DNA from: Erysipelothrix sp. HDW6C
GTDB lineage: Bacteria; Bacillota_I; Bacilli_A; Erysipelotrichales; Erysipelotrichaceae
Length of the DNA stretch: 64,000 nucleotides
Direction: 5' to 3'
NCBI RefSeq assembly: GCF_011299615.1
Contig: NZ_CP049861.1
Span: 2,293,643 to 2,357,642, forward strand
The notes below the pieces were generated by a model that was not told where the DNA came from, did no database searches, and worked only from the letters and a program-made list of their open reading frames with translations. The position numbers and the translations under genes are program-made. Positions 1-8,037 of the stretch are shown piece by piece; the first letter of the stretch is position 1, and every line of letters starts with the position of its first letter.

Positions 1-31
1 ATACGCTAATCCAATCCCTTCGTCATTTCTA

Positions 32-66
32 AAACACTCAAATTCATCACCCAACTGTGGTAAAAT
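32..66 (+). promoter_or_regulatory. possible promoter of the two small membrane protein genes
   Basis: A -10-like TAAAAT lies at 61-66 and is preceded by TGTGG, close to an extended -10 element. No good -35 hexamer is visible at the right distance. It sits about 25 bases before the start codon at 93. The first 92 bases hold no other gene that I can see. Confidence 0.35.
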
Positions 67-92
67 AGAACCATTATACAGAGGAGTATCGT

Positions 93-404
93 ATGAAAGA
101 CTTTATTATTGACATCGTTTTACCAATCGCTGCTGTCATCAGTTTAATCTGGTTGCAGATTGTATTTTCAAACCATAAAAATTCCAAGATGGGATATCTA
201 TTACCAGGGGTATTCTTGGGTATGTCACTGCTTTGGTTTTTACTTGTCATCACAATGGCCCTCCCTACGCTCAATGCAGATCCAAACAATACCGTAACTG
301 TTGTTGATTTTCTTAAGATACTCGCAGTTATAAATATTCCAACTGTTGTATTCTTTAGTATCGACTTTGTTGTGAAAAGAATAAATCGCAGGAAACGCTT
401 ATGA
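93..404 (+). CDS. small membrane protein, function unknown
   Basis: This 103-residue protein has three hydrophobic segments (about residues 5-25, 33-55 and 70-92) and a short basic tail (RINRRKRL), so it should sit in the cytoplasmic membrane. A GAGGAG ribosome binding site lies nine bases before the ATG. I do not recognise a named family. The next gene starts in the ATGA overlap at its stop and encodes a protein of similar size, layout and wording around its first loop (both have a '..YxLxLPGxF' stretch), so the two look like tandem paralogues that are translationally coupled. Function is not inferable from sequence. Confidence 0.7.
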   Translation: MKDFIIDIVLPIAAVISLIWLQIVFSNHKNSKMGYLLPGVFLGMSLLWFLLVITMALPTLNADPNNTVTVVDFLKILAVINIPTVVFFSIDFVVKRINRRKRL

Positions 405-676
405 TTTATGCAATCTTTGGGATCATTGTCATGACCGCTGCGATTATTTTGCAGGTACGCCTCGCCAAGGAATCCAATCCACGGTACAGCTTAATGCTAC
501 CAGGACTCTTTGCCCTCTCATCCATTATGGCGACACTGTTCACACTCATTACCGTTTTGGGTAACAGTCTTGAGTACGTCATTGTCTTCACTTTGGGTGC
601 ATTTTTCATAACAATCGTCCCTTCGCTCATCATGTTTATAACCCGCTACATTGTACGAAAAAAACATCCTCACTAA
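401..676 (+). CDS. small membrane protein, paralogue of the preceding one
   Basis: This 91-residue protein has three predicted membrane helices and a basic end (RYIVRKKHPH). It starts in an ATGA overlap with the upstream gene, which points to coupled translation. Its middle loop resembles that of the upstream protein (YSLMLPGLFAL against YLLPGVFLG). No known domain is recognised. Its stop codon lies inside a bidirectional terminator shared with the convergent HD gene, whose end overlaps this one by four bases. Confidence 0.7.
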   Translation: MIYAIFGIIVMTAAIILQVRLAKESNPRYSLMLPGLFALSSIMATLFTLITVLGNSLEYVIVFTLGAFFITIVPSLIMFITRYIVRKKHPH

Positions 677-688
677 AGGATGTTTTTT
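658..688. terminator. bidirectional intrinsic terminator between convergent genes
   Basis: The arms ACATCCT and AGGATGT surround the loop at 671-676, with an A run before and a T run after, so it can stop transcription both ways. Both flanking genes end inside this hairpin. Confidence 0.85.
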
Positions 689-1329
689 CGATTCCAAGTG
701 CAATCATTAATCATTACGATTGGCTCTCGTGAAATCGATGCAGCAAATGTAGTGATGGCCGTAAACACTTTGTCTAAAAATGTAAACGTCGTAAACTCTT
801 CAAGATTAAACTCGGGTGCTGTCGTAAATCGAACAATCAGTGTTGTTTCATCAGCCACAATTGAAACTGCAGTGATGTGTTGAATTTGACGAATCCCATA
901 TGTTTCATAACCTTCTGGCGCTAAGCGCGATTGAACAAGATCAAGTTTATCACAAAGGATGAGAACGCGAGTCATGAGTGAGGGGCTATCATAACTCGAA
1001 CCATGGTCACGAATTGCTTCCAGAACAGCATCGTGGTTTGTGAGCCGTATCGCATGGGATTCAAAATATTCAAGTGCCATTTCATAACCGCGTTGAGCGT
1101 GACCGGGTTTCCCATGGACACAGCCAATATCATGTAGCAATCCTGCAATCAGTGCATCTTTACGATAGGTTTCGTCAACATTGAGTTGCTGCATTAAATC
1201 ATCCATGAGAGCGATGACGCGTTCGGCATGTTCAATATCATGACATGCTGTACCGCTTTGTCGCTCATCTTCATAAATTGTTTGGTAGTATCCTTGAATA
1301 CGCTTGTCATTACGAATGAATGAATCCAT
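673..1329 (-). CDS. HD-domain metal-dependent phosphohydrolase
   Basis: The protein (218 residues) has the HD superfamily signature: CHDIEHAERV near residue 30 and LLHDIG near residue 66, the latter giving the metal-binding His-Asp pair. Such proteins hydrolyse phosphomonoesters or nucleotides in the cytoplasm; the substrate cannot be told from the sequence. Length fits the YedJ/YfbR-like single-domain HD group. The ATG at 1329 follows a GAGGACA ribosome binding site. It lies alone or at the end of a short leftward unit with the 97-residue membrane protein upstream. Its end shares a terminator with the convergent + strand gene. Confidence 0.85.
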   Translation of the reverse strand: MDSFIRNDKRIQGYYQTIYEDERQSGTACHDIEHAERVIALMDDLMQQLNVDETYRKDALIAGLLHDIGCVHGKPGHAQRGYEMALEYFESHAIRLTNHDAVLEAIRDHGSSYDSPSLMTRVLILCDKLDLVQSRLAPEGYETYGIRQIQHITAVSIVADETTLIVRFTTAPEFNLEEFTTFTFLDKVFTAITTFAASISREPIVMINDCTWNRKNIL

Positions 1330-1343
1330 GCATTGTCCTCTTT

Positions 1344-1637
1344 CTATTCTTTGTCTTTAAACTGATTGCTCTTCGAATCCCAATAAGAGACACTCGCTCC
1401 CAACAAACTTACCACCCCAATCGCTGCTCCCACTTTGCTTGCGAGAAGCACACTACCAGCTAAAATGCTGACACCTGCAACACCTGTAATCATGGCACCA
1501 ATTTTTTGACTTTTGCGCGATGGACTTTTAATTGTTGGTACCTTCACAGGATTGTTGGGTATGATCTTATCATTGACTGTATTAACTTTTTCATTAATTT
1601 TGTTGACCTTTTTGGTCATTTTTTCTGCGAAATTCAT
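1344..1637 (-). CDS. small protein with two membrane helices, function unknown
   Basis: The first half (residues 1-48) is basic and rich in Lys and Asn; the second half has two Gly/Ala-rich hydrophobic stretches (about 48-64 and 68-84) that look like a helical hairpin in the membrane. It is 97 residues long and has no recognised domain. It lies 14 bases upstream of the HD gene and 12 bases downstream of the ABC permease, all leftward, so it may be co-transcribed with either. A TCCTTTT-type (minus AAAAGGAG) ribosome binding site precedes the ATG. Confidence 0.6.
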   Translation of the reverse strand: MNFAEKMTKKVNKINEKVNTVNDKIIPNNPVKVPTIKSPSRKSQKIGAMITGVAGVSILAGSVLLASKVGAAIGVVSLLGASVSYWDSKSNQFKDKE

Positions 1638-1649
1638 TATTTTCTCCTT

Positions 1650-2369
1650 TTAATTAAAGAACTCGTAGTGTTTTTGTCGCGCTACAAATAAGTACGATAC
1701 GATAACACCAATAACAGCAAAGATATATGGAATGATTGGGAAGTCATAAAGTGCAACCGAACCAATATTCCCTTGTGTAAATACTGCGAGCAAGAATGCT
1801 GTTACCACTGTTGTAATGACTGATTTACGCCAAATTCCTACTGCCATGGCAATTTGTCCCATAAACGTTACAGCGATGGCACTTGTGAAAATTTCCAAGA
1901 CATTGATGAGTGTGAAGTGTGCACTCGGTACGGTGATTGCTAAGAAACCATAGATAACCCCTTTTGTAAGAATCATCGAAACACACGTTACAATTGCTGC
2001 GACACCAATTTTGGCATACATAATCTTAACGCGGGAAACAGGATAGGTATACATTAACTCCATACGACTTGAAGCAAAATCATTCACGACAAAGCGTCCA
2101 TAGTTAACACCTGCATAAATTATGAATGCCAAGGCAATAATGGCATCGCTAATCGTTTTGATTCCTACAAAGGATTGAAATTGTAAGGTATCTTGTATCA
2201 TACTCTCACTCAAACCCGGTGATGGAAGGACACTGAGTAAATCATCTGTATTATAAATTAAGATAACCATTCCCAGACATAAGCCGGTAACAAGCAGCCA
2301 ATTTAAAGCAAGTTTAATCATTGGATTGGATTTCTTTTTCTTTAGTTCTAATGTCATCAGTTTAAGCAT
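1650..2369 (-). CDS. ABC-2 type transporter permease
   Basis: This 239-residue integral membrane protein has about six hydrophobic segments in the order usual for ABC-2 permeases of bacitracin or lantibiotic exporters. It begins in an 8-base overlap with the ATPase gene upstream, so the two subunits are made together and should form one exporter. The next genes upstream encode a histidine kinase and response regulator, a layout typical of antibiotic-peptide detoxification loci. The transported compound cannot be told from the sequence. Confidence 0.85.
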   Translation of the reverse strand: MLKLMTLELKKKKSNPMIKLALNWLLVTGLCLGMVILIYNTDDLLSVLPSPGLSESMIQDTLQFQSFVGIKTISDAIIALAFIIYAGVNYGRFVVNDFASSRMELMYTYPVSRVKIMYAKIGVAAIVTCVSMILTKGVIYGFLAITVPSAHFTLINVLEIFTSAIAVTFMGQIAMAVGIWRKSVITTVVTAFLLAVFTQGNIGSVALYDFPIIPYIFAVIGVIVSYLFVARQKHYEFFN

Positions 2370-3285
2370 CTTCGGATCCTCGTTTCGTTTGGCTCATAAA
2401 ATAATCTTCAAGTGTTTTCTTTTCTTTCTCAAATCCATCGACACTAAAATCGCCTTGTGCAAGTTTTGCAAAGAGTTCCTGATACGATAGCGACATTTCA
2501 TAAATACGAATGTGACGTTCACCGACAATTGCACAATTATTGATGTTAAGGGTTGTTGTAAGATAAACAAGTGCTTTTTGGACATCGGGTGTCTCAAGGA
2601 CAAAGTACTCAAGATTGCGAGCATGAATCTCATTCATTGTTAATTGTTCAATTAATGTACCGTTCTTCATGATTGCAACGGCATCAATAATTTGCTCCAA
2701 TTCAGCCAGAATGTGACTGGATACAAGAATACTCATACCTTCTTCGTGAGCCAAGCGTTTGAGAACCAAACGAATTTCTCGCATTCCTGCCGGATCCAAT
2801 CCATTAATTGGCTCATCAAGAATCAGTAACTTCGGTTCACATAATATTGCCCGGGCAATTGCAATTCGTTGCTTCATCCCCAAGGAGCAGCGATTTACTG
2901 GAAGGTTTTTATGAGTCGCCATTCCAACGCGACCCAAAACATCCATAATACGACTGGTGTTGTTGTAACCATAGTATTGCGCATGAATCTCCATATTTTG
3001 TAGAACCGTCAGATCTTCCATAAAACGTGGTGTTTCTATGATACTGCCGATATTCTGTAAATACTTGTAACTCGTAGGTGTTACGGATTCTCCTAATATA
3101 TCCAAGTCACCGTGTGTGGGTTTGACTAAATTCATAATCATTTTCATAAGTGTGGTTTTCCCAGCCCCATTGGGTCCAACAAGGCCAAATATTTCCCCAG
3201 GTTTAATCGTAATCGATACATTGTCAACGATTGTAACACCCTTATGAATTTTGGTGAGTTCGTGTGTTTGTAAGCATGTTTTCAT
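2362..3285 (-). CDS. ABC transporter ATP-binding protein, BcrA-like
   Basis: The 307-residue protein has Walker A GPNGAGKTT near residue 37, a signature SLGMKQR near residue 137, Walker B LLILDEP followed by INGLDP near residue 155 and a switch His in VSSHIL. A C-terminal extension of about 80 residues is usual in the BcrA/CcmA-like exporters of bacitracin and lantibiotics. It powers the permease encoded just downstream. The promoter region holds three tandem 11-bp repeats that fit binding by the response regulator of the same locus, so expression is probably induced by that two-component system. Confidence 0.9.
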   Translation of the reverse strand: MKTCLQTHELTKIHKGVTIVDNVSITIKPGEIFGLVGPNGAGKTTLMKMIMNLVKPTHGDLDILGESVTPTSYKYLQNIGSIIETPRFMEDLTVLQNMEIHAQYYGYNNTSRIMDVLGRVGMATHKNLPVNRCSLGMKQRIAIARAILCEPKLLILDEPINGLDPAGMREIRLVLKRLAHEEGMSILVSSHILAELEQIIDAVAIMKNGTLIEQLTMNEIHARNLEYFVLETPDVQKALVYLTTTLNINNCAIVGERHIRIYEMSLSYQELFAKLAQGDFSVDGFEKEKKTLEDYFMSQTKRGSEDA

Positions 3286-3321
3286 TTGTGTTCCTCTTTT
3301 CGTGTTGCTTATTACAGTGAT

Positions 3322-3377
3322 ACTATACCAAGTGTTTCTAACTTAGTTCTTAAGCAATTCTTACGAAATTCTTACGA
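3322..3377 (-). promoter_or_regulatory. ABC operon promoter with three tandem 11-bp operator repeats
   Basis: On the - strand a -10 TATAGT preceded by TGG (extended -10) lies at 3322-3327. Directly upstream are three abutting 11-base units at 3367-3377, 3356-3366 and 3345-3355; the first two are identical (TCGTAAGAATT) and the third is diverged (GCTTAAGAACT). Direct repeats with an 11-base period are the usual target of OmpR/PhoB-type regulators. The units overlap the -35 region, whose hexamer is poor, as expected for an activated promoter. The first unit overlaps the stop codon of the kinase gene. Confidence 0.7.
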
Positions 3378-4229
3378 TTGATTTAGGGTAATTTTAAATT
3401 CAGTATAGTGGTACGGTACACTCTCCAAACTAATGGTTCCATTCATCGATTCAACAAGACGTTTGGTAATTGTTAATCCCAGCCCACTTCCTGAGTAGTC
3501 CTTACTTCGTGAGTCCTCGAGTGTAAACAAGCGTTCGAAAACATGCGATTGGTTCAGTGCTTCAATGCCTTTTCCACGGTCCCAGATCATCATTTCAACA
3601 CGGTGGGCAACGTGTTTGATGCGCAGTCCGATGACTTTTCCATCACTACCATACTGAATCGCATTGGTAATGAGATTATCCAAAACGCGTTCCAACGCTT
3701 GCTGATTTGCATTAACAAGCACTGGGTGATCGGGGACATCAATATCAAGTGTCAGTTGTTTTTGGTCAATGGCATCATAATGAGTCAGGATAACTTTGCG
3801 ACTCAACTCGCTTAAGTCAAGCGGTTCTAATAGCATGGGCGTATCATTGGATTCGAGTTTGTTTAAATCAAAAAAGTCATGAATCATATGGATGACATCA
3901 TTCACTTTCTCTTCAATTTTATGGAGATATTGTTGGTTTGTTTCACGATCACGATGCTCCAAATCAACCAGTTCCAACATACCCTTTACAACTGTCAGCG
4001 GTGTCTTTAGGTCGTGAGAAATATTTGATAGCATTTTTCGATAACTATCCTGTGTGTCGTAGTATGCCGCAAGTTGACGTTTTTGCATGCTGAAATTATG
4101 GTTGAGTTGATTACAAAGTTCCATAACAGTTTTATTGATGGAATCGGTAAGGATGGGTTGAAATGTTTCGTGATCCGTAACTTTCATAATTTGCTCAGTA
4201 ATGGCGCGTATCTCTTTATCGCGAATCAT
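3372..4229 (-). CDS. soluble sensor histidine kinase
   Basis: This 285-residue kinase has a HisKA domain with phospho-acceptor His72 (SHDLKTPLT), an N box (NLITNAIQYG), a G1 box (DRGKGI) and a G2 box (GSGLGLTI). No membrane helix is visible: the whole protein is hydrophilic, which is unusual for a kinase tied to an ABC exporter, where sensing is often done by the transporter or by a separate membrane part. The gene starts in an ATGA overlap with the regulator gene. It should phosphorylate that regulator. A missing N-terminal sensor is not due to a wrong start, because the upstream sequence is the regulator's coding region. Confidence 0.9.
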   Translation of the reverse strand: MIRDKEIRAITEQIMKVTDHETFQPILTDSINKTVMELCNQLNHNFSMQKRQLAAYYDTQDSYRKMLSNISHDLKTPLTVVKGMLELVDLEHRDRETNQQYLHKIEEKVNDVIHMIHDFFDLNKLESNDTPMLLEPLDLSELSRKVILTHYDAIDQKQLTLDIDVPDHPVLVNANQQALERVLDNLITNAIQYGSDGKVIGLRIKHVAHRVEMMIWDRGKGIEALNQSHVFERLFTLEDSRSKDYSGSGLGLTITKRLVESMNGTISLESVPYHYTEFKITLNQS

Positions 4230-4927
4230 ACATTACCCTCTTTCGTTTTCATACGGTACCCAATCCCCCATAGGGTTTGAATGTATTCGGGGTTTTTAGG
4301 ATCACTTTCGATCTTTTCTCTTAGCCGACTCATATGAACATTGACAATGTTTTCATCTCCATAATAATCTTCTTCCCAAACCGCCTTATAGACATCTTCT
4401 TTTGTAAAGACACGGGTTTGATTGTTTAAGAATAGTTTTAGGATTTCAAATTCGGTATTGGTAAGTTTGATACACTCTTGGTTAATCGTTACAGTGTGTG
4501 TCTCTAAGTCCATACGTAAACATCCATATGATAGTTTCGAGGATAGACCGACTTCACTATATAATGTCGAACGACGAATACTTGATTTGATGCGAGCGGT
4601 GAGTTCGCCAAATGAAAATGGTTTGGTAACATAGTCATCGGCTCCCAAATCGAGCGCAACTGTGATGTCAAACTCGGTATCTTTTGCCGATATGATAATC
4701 ACTGGAATACGACTTATTTTACGAATGTGTCCGAGAACTTCAATACCGTTTTTCTTAGGCAACATTAAATCCAGCAAGACACAGGAAAAACCACCCTGCT
4801 CAAATACATCAATTCCTTGCACCCCATCATACGCTGCGGTTACATCCATATCTGCTTCTCGCAAATGGATACTTAGCGTCTGGCTGATATCCTTGTCATC
4901 TTCAATTAGCAATACACGACCGATCAT
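4226..4927 (-). CDS. OmpR/PhoB-family response regulator
   Basis: The receiver domain (residues 1-120) has the acidic pair ED near 9-10, the phospho-accepting Asp53 (LLDLMLP) and Lys102 (TKPFS). A winged-helix DNA-binding domain follows (about 130-230, with NVHMSRLREKIE as recognition helix region). It is 233 residues, the usual length. A GGGGG ribosome binding site precedes the ATG. It heads the leftward regulator-kinase unit and very likely binds the three 11-base repeats in front of the ABC genes downstream. Confidence 0.93.
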   Translation of the reverse strand: MIGRVLLIEDDKDISQTLSIHLREADMDVTAAYDGVQGIDVFEQGGFSCVLLDLMLPKKNGIEVLGHIRKISRIPVIIISAKDTEFDITVALDLGADDYVTKPFSFGELTARIKSSIRRSTLYSEVGLSSKLSYGCLRMDLETHTVTINQECIKLTNTEFEILKLFLNNQTRVFTKEDVYKAVWEEDYYGDENIVNVHMSRLREKIESDPKNPEYIQTLWGIGYRMKTKEGNV

Positions 4928-4971
4928 AATTTACCCCCAAGTTGCCTTAGCAACATGCCCATTGTGTGTTT

Positions 4972-5000
4972 ATTATACCAAGACATTGAATCACGAACAA
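4972..5000 (-). promoter_or_regulatory. promoter of the regulator-kinase genes
   Basis: The - strand shows TTGTTC at 4995-5000, a 17-base spacer and TATAAT at 4972-4977 preceded by TGG, which makes a strong extended -10 promoter. The leader contains a small hairpin with arms GTTGC and GCAAC at 4941-4954. Confidence 0.75.
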
Positions 5001-5009
5001 ACGCGCACA

Positions 5010-5033
5010 ATAAAAGCCCTCTTTCAAGGGCTT
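5010..5033 (-). terminator. terminator of the DNA glycosylase gene
   Basis: The - strand arms AAGCCCT and AGGGCTT close a short loop and are followed by TTTATT. The stem begins at the stop codon of the glycosylase gene. Confidence 0.75.
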
Positions 5034-6228
5034 ATACATCTTTTGAATAACGCCAATAATAGATTGAGGCTATTGTTTTGTACGGTGCGTAATCTTCCAT
5101 AATTGCGTCAAAGGATTCTCGAGTAATGGATTCGACCTGGTGAAGGGTCGCAACACCACGACGCAATGCAATGTCATCATATGAACTTAAGTTTTTCCGA
5201 TGGTAACCATGCATCATAATGATACGCGCTGACCAATCGCCAATTCCTGGAAGCTTAACCAAGGCCCTCACGAGTGCATCATCATGCAAAGCATCTAATG
5301 CATAGAGATCAAGAACACCACTGACAACATCATTGGCAATGCGATGAATTGCTTTTGCTTTATTCAACGTAAGCCCTACTGATTTTACGGTCTCAATATC
5401 ATCGTGAACCACATCCAAGGGATTGGGATATTTGGCATCGAAACGAGCTTGAATACTCGCAGCCGCCTTAACAGAGACTAACTGTCCAATAATTGTATAA
5501 ACGATGGCATCGAACGGATGAAGCATAACCGCGCGTTCTACCCTTCCATAGCGCACTACCAAGTCATTGAATTTAGGATTTCCTTGAATTGTTGTTGCAA
5601 GCTCGGCATCCGTGTAAGGAAAGACAGGATGTAGAAATGATTCCAATGGATCAAAATCGTGCTTTTTGCGTTTTCCATACTCAACAATGAGCGCATGAAA
5701 CTCTTGATAAACATATGTATCTTCTGGGATATGTTGCATCATAAATTTTTGATAGGCATCGTAGGTTTTGTACTGGGGATACCCTAGGTGTTTTAGCATT
5801 CGCTTAAGATAGGTATCCACAACAAAAATTGGTTGGTCAAAGGTGTAGAGTAAGATTGAATCTGCTGTTTCCGGGCCAATGCCTTTAATGTTCAAAAGAT
5901 CATCGCGCAGACCATCAAGAGGCATCGCTTCAAGATTAAAGTTGTGCGTCTCAAGATATGCCAGAAGCGCTTTAATTGTTTGTGACTTCGCCTTAAAGAA
6001 TCCTGCCGGTCGAATATATTCTTGCAAATCCTCAATCGGCATGGCATGGAGTGTTTGGTATTCCATGTATGGCATTAATTGCTCGATGGCTTTCTCAACA
6101 TTGGTCCACGCAGTATTTTGAACAAGAATTGCACCAATCATCATCTCTAATTGAGTTTCGGCAGGCCACCACGCTTGGGGTCCATACGCATCATAAAGTT
6201 TTTGATAGATATCCACCAATGTCATCAT
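5032..6228 (-). CDS. fused endonuclease III-like and AlkA-like DNA glycosylase
   Basis: The protein carries two helix-hairpin-helix glycosylase domains in one chain of 398 residues. The first (about 5-210) has the hairpin NIKGIGPETAD and the catalytic-type Asp in FVVDTY. The position that is Lys in true endonuclease III is Glu, as in the 3-methyladenine glycosylase MagIII, and the C-terminal iron-sulfur cysteines are absent. The second (about 215-398) has KLPGIGDWSARI and an Asp in SSYDDIALRR, as in AlkA. Both should remove alkylated bases in base excision repair. These families are normally separate proteins. The ATG at 6228 is chosen because GAGG lies nine bases upstream; the reading frame also has a weaker TTG start 15 bases earlier. 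Confidence 0.88.
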   Translation of the reverse strand: MMTLVDIYQKLYDAYGPQAWWPAETQLEMMIGAILVQNTAWTNVEKAIEQLMPYMEYQTLHAMPIEDLQEYIRPAGFFKAKSQTIKALLAYLETHNFNLEAMPLDGLRDDLLNIKGIGPETADSILLYTFDQPIFVVDTYLKRMLKHLGYPQYKTYDAYQKFMMQHIPEDTYVYQEFHALIVEYGKRKKHDFDPLESFLHPVFPYTDAELATTIQGNPKFNDLVVRYGRVERAVMLHPFDAIVYTIIGQLVSVKAAASIQARFDAKYPNPLDVVHDDIETVKSVGLTLNKAKAIHRIANDVVSGVLDLYALDALHDDALVRALVKLPGIGDWSARIIMMHGYHRKNLSSYDDIALRRGVATLHQVESITRESFDAIMEDYAPYKTIASIYYWRYSKDV

Positions 6229-6288
6229 CTTTACCAACCTCAACTTCTATAAACTCTATTATACCAAATTCTTCTCAATGAACGGACA

Positions 6289-6328
6289 CTCACACAAAAA
6301 ATTACCACTCAAATGATTGAATGGTAAT
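6289..6328 (-). terminator. terminator downstream of the esterase unit
   Basis: The arms ATTACCA (6301-6307) and TGGTAAT (6322-6328) extend through an inner TCAA/TTGA pairing to a 4-base loop with one mismatch. On the - strand a T-rich stretch follows. Confidence 0.75.
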
Positions 6329-6339
6329 GTTTAACGTAA

Positions 6340-6437
6340 CTATTTAAATATACTTCTTATCCACGGAGCTGTTAGTAATCCACCTATGAAACACAGCACC
6401 GCAACAATAATTAATTTTTTGATGATTTCTTTTCCAT
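6340..6437 (-). pseudogene. small single-helix membrane protein with an apparent one-base deletion
   Basis: An ATG at 6435-6437 has a good GGAG site eight bases upstream, but its frame stops after eight codons. Shifting frame by one base in the A-rich stretch right after codon 3 opens a frame that continues to a stop at 6340-6342 and encodes a basic start, one strongly hydrophobic helix (LIIVAVLCFIGGLL) and a basic end (PWIRSIFK). The 98-base span is one base short of a multiple of three. It looks like a 32-residue membrane protein broken by loss of one A. A sequencing error or slippage-based expression is also possible. Confidence 0.45.
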
Positions 6438-6453
6438 AGTTTTAACTCCGTTT

Positions 6454-7269
6454 CTACAAGCGTGCATCCATCCATAAAATCATATCATCGAGAATTTCAT
6501 CTTTTTCATTCTCATTTAATATTTCATGATACAAACCCGGATATACTTTGCGCTCTTTATCTTGTGAAGCAATGTTATCATAAAAATACTCACTCACTTC
6601 AACTGGCACAATGGTATCATCCCCACCGTGAGCAATGAAACACGGCAACATGTATTGATGAATGTGTGCTCGTACAAATGCAGGTCCTTCAATCAGGAAT
6701 TCTTTTAGGAATCCTGCGGTCGCTTTGCGTAATACGTCCTCGTCTGCTTTATAATGAGCAACGACTTCAGGAACTGAACAGACATCATCCTCAACGGGAT
6801 TACTGATTTTCAACGATGGCATCAATACCCCGACAGTCTTAAGAAGGAAACCATTCAATCCTTTTGACTTTGGAAGCGATGTAATGGCCGGACCCGACAG
6901 CACTTGTCCCCTGAGCATATCAGGATGAGCGATACCATACATTGCGGTAACCAGCCCTCCCATACTGTGCCCTAGCATATACATGGGAACTTCGGGCGTA
7001 TCATTGCGTGCAAACGTCACAAAGGCATGACAGTCACTGATAAACGACTCGTATGAGTCAATATGTCCTTTGGGTCCTAACGAGCGACCATGACCCCTTA
7101 AATCGTATCGATACACATTATAACCTGCACTGTTGAGACGTTTGGTTACATGATCATAACGGCCAACATGTTCCGCAAATCCATGATTAATCACAACAAT
7201 GCCTTTGGCATTGCTCACTTTATTAACAACATAACGCAAACTTACATCTTCACTAATTTTAAGGTACAT
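6454..7269 (-). CDS. alpha/beta hydrolase, monoacylglycerol lipase or lysophospholipase-like
   Basis: This 271-residue cytoplasmic enzyme has the oxyanion-region motif VINHGFAEHVGRY near residue 26, a nucleophile elbow GHSMGG near residue 96, an Asp in GGDDTIVP and a late His in YHEILNE, which together give the Ser-Asp-His triad. The pattern fits the PldB/serine aminopeptidase S33 group that hydrolyses monoglycerides or lysophospholipids. A GGAGGG site precedes the ATG. It is the last intact gene of a leftward unit with the two inositol monophosphatase genes, 12 bases downstream of the nearer one. Confidence 0.87.
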   Translation of the reverse strand: MYLKISEDVSLRYVVNKVSNAKGIVVINHGFAEHVGRYDHVTKRLNSAGYNVYRYDLRGHGRSLGPKGHIDSYESFISDCHAFVTFARNDTPEVPMYMLGHSMGGLVTAMYGIAHPDMLRGQVLSGPAITSLPKSKGLNGFLLKTVGVLMPSLKISNPVEDDVCSVPEVVAHYKADEDVLRKATAGFLKEFLIEGPAFVRAHIHQYMLPCFIAHGGDDTIVPVEVSEYFYDNIASQDKERKVYPGLYHEILNENEKDEILDDMILWMDARL

Positions 7270-7281
7270 ACAATGCCCTCC

Positions 7282-8037
7282 TTACTGTAATAATAACAGG
7301 GATTGTTTGATGATGGGGTTGCTGGTGCCCATAAAGTAGCCGTGCTCATCAGCAAAGAAAATGCCATCCTCAACATCCCCAAAGTTCCAGGTTCCCTCAA
7401 CCTCTTTAAGAATGATTACTGCTGCGGCAACATCCCATGGCTTTAATCGCCGTGAAATGTAAGCCTGTTGGCGCCCTGCAGCAACACCCACAATTTCTAA
7501 AGCAGCCGATCCAAGATAACGTTGAACCATAATATGCTCATCCAAATCTTCTTTGAATGTTTTAAAGGTGCGATTATCTGCATTAATAATTGCGTCTTTA
7601 AGTGCAATTGTCTTATCAAGGGGTTGTAAACGCTTGTTATTTACCCAAGCACCCGACCCACTAACACCGCAATACATCTCATCAGCCATCACATCATAAA
7701 CGATACCAAAAACGGGTAATCCTTTTTCATAGTAGCCTACTGAGATTGCAAAGTTGCGACCTTGGAAGATGAAATTTGTTGTCCCATCAATGGGATCAAT
7801 AATCCATACATCATCCAATCCTTCTGTTGCGATTGTCTTTTCCTCAGTGATAAAGTCTTGATTATGATACTGTGCATTAATGCCTTGAATGAGAAACTGC
7901 TCTGTTTGTTTATCCACATTGGTCACAAAATCATGAGGGTTAGACTTCGTATCAATATCAAGTGCTTCATGCATCATAACTTTAACGCGCTCACCAGCTT
8001 CACGAATGAGTGTTTGTGCAAATGTCACCTTACTCAT
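7282..8037 (-). CDS. inositol monophosphatase family protein
   Basis: The 251-residue protein has the metal-binding motifs EEKTI, DPIDGTTNF (about residue 78) and PWDVAAAVI (about 198) that define the IMPase superfamily, which dephosphorylates inositol phosphates, PAP or fructose-1,6-bisphosphate. The substrate cannot be told. I prefer the ATG at 8037, which forms an ATGA overlap with the upstream stop and has GGTGG seven bases upstream, over the ATG two codons earlier, which is too close to that site. The upstream gene is a close paralogue, so this is a tandem duplication. Confidence 0.88.
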   Translation of the reverse strand: MSKVTFAQTLIREAGERVKVMMHEALDIDTKSNPHDFVTNVDKQTEQFLIQGINAQYHNQDFITEEKTIATEGLDDVWIIDPIDGTTNFIFQGRNFAISVGYYEKGLPVFGIVYDVMADEMYCGVSGSGAWVNNKRLQPLDKTIALKDAIINADNRTFKTFKEDLDEHIMVQRYLGSAALEIVGVAAGRQQAYISRRLKPWDVAAAVIILKEVEGTWNFGDVEDGIFFADEHGYFMGTSNPIIKQSLLLLQ

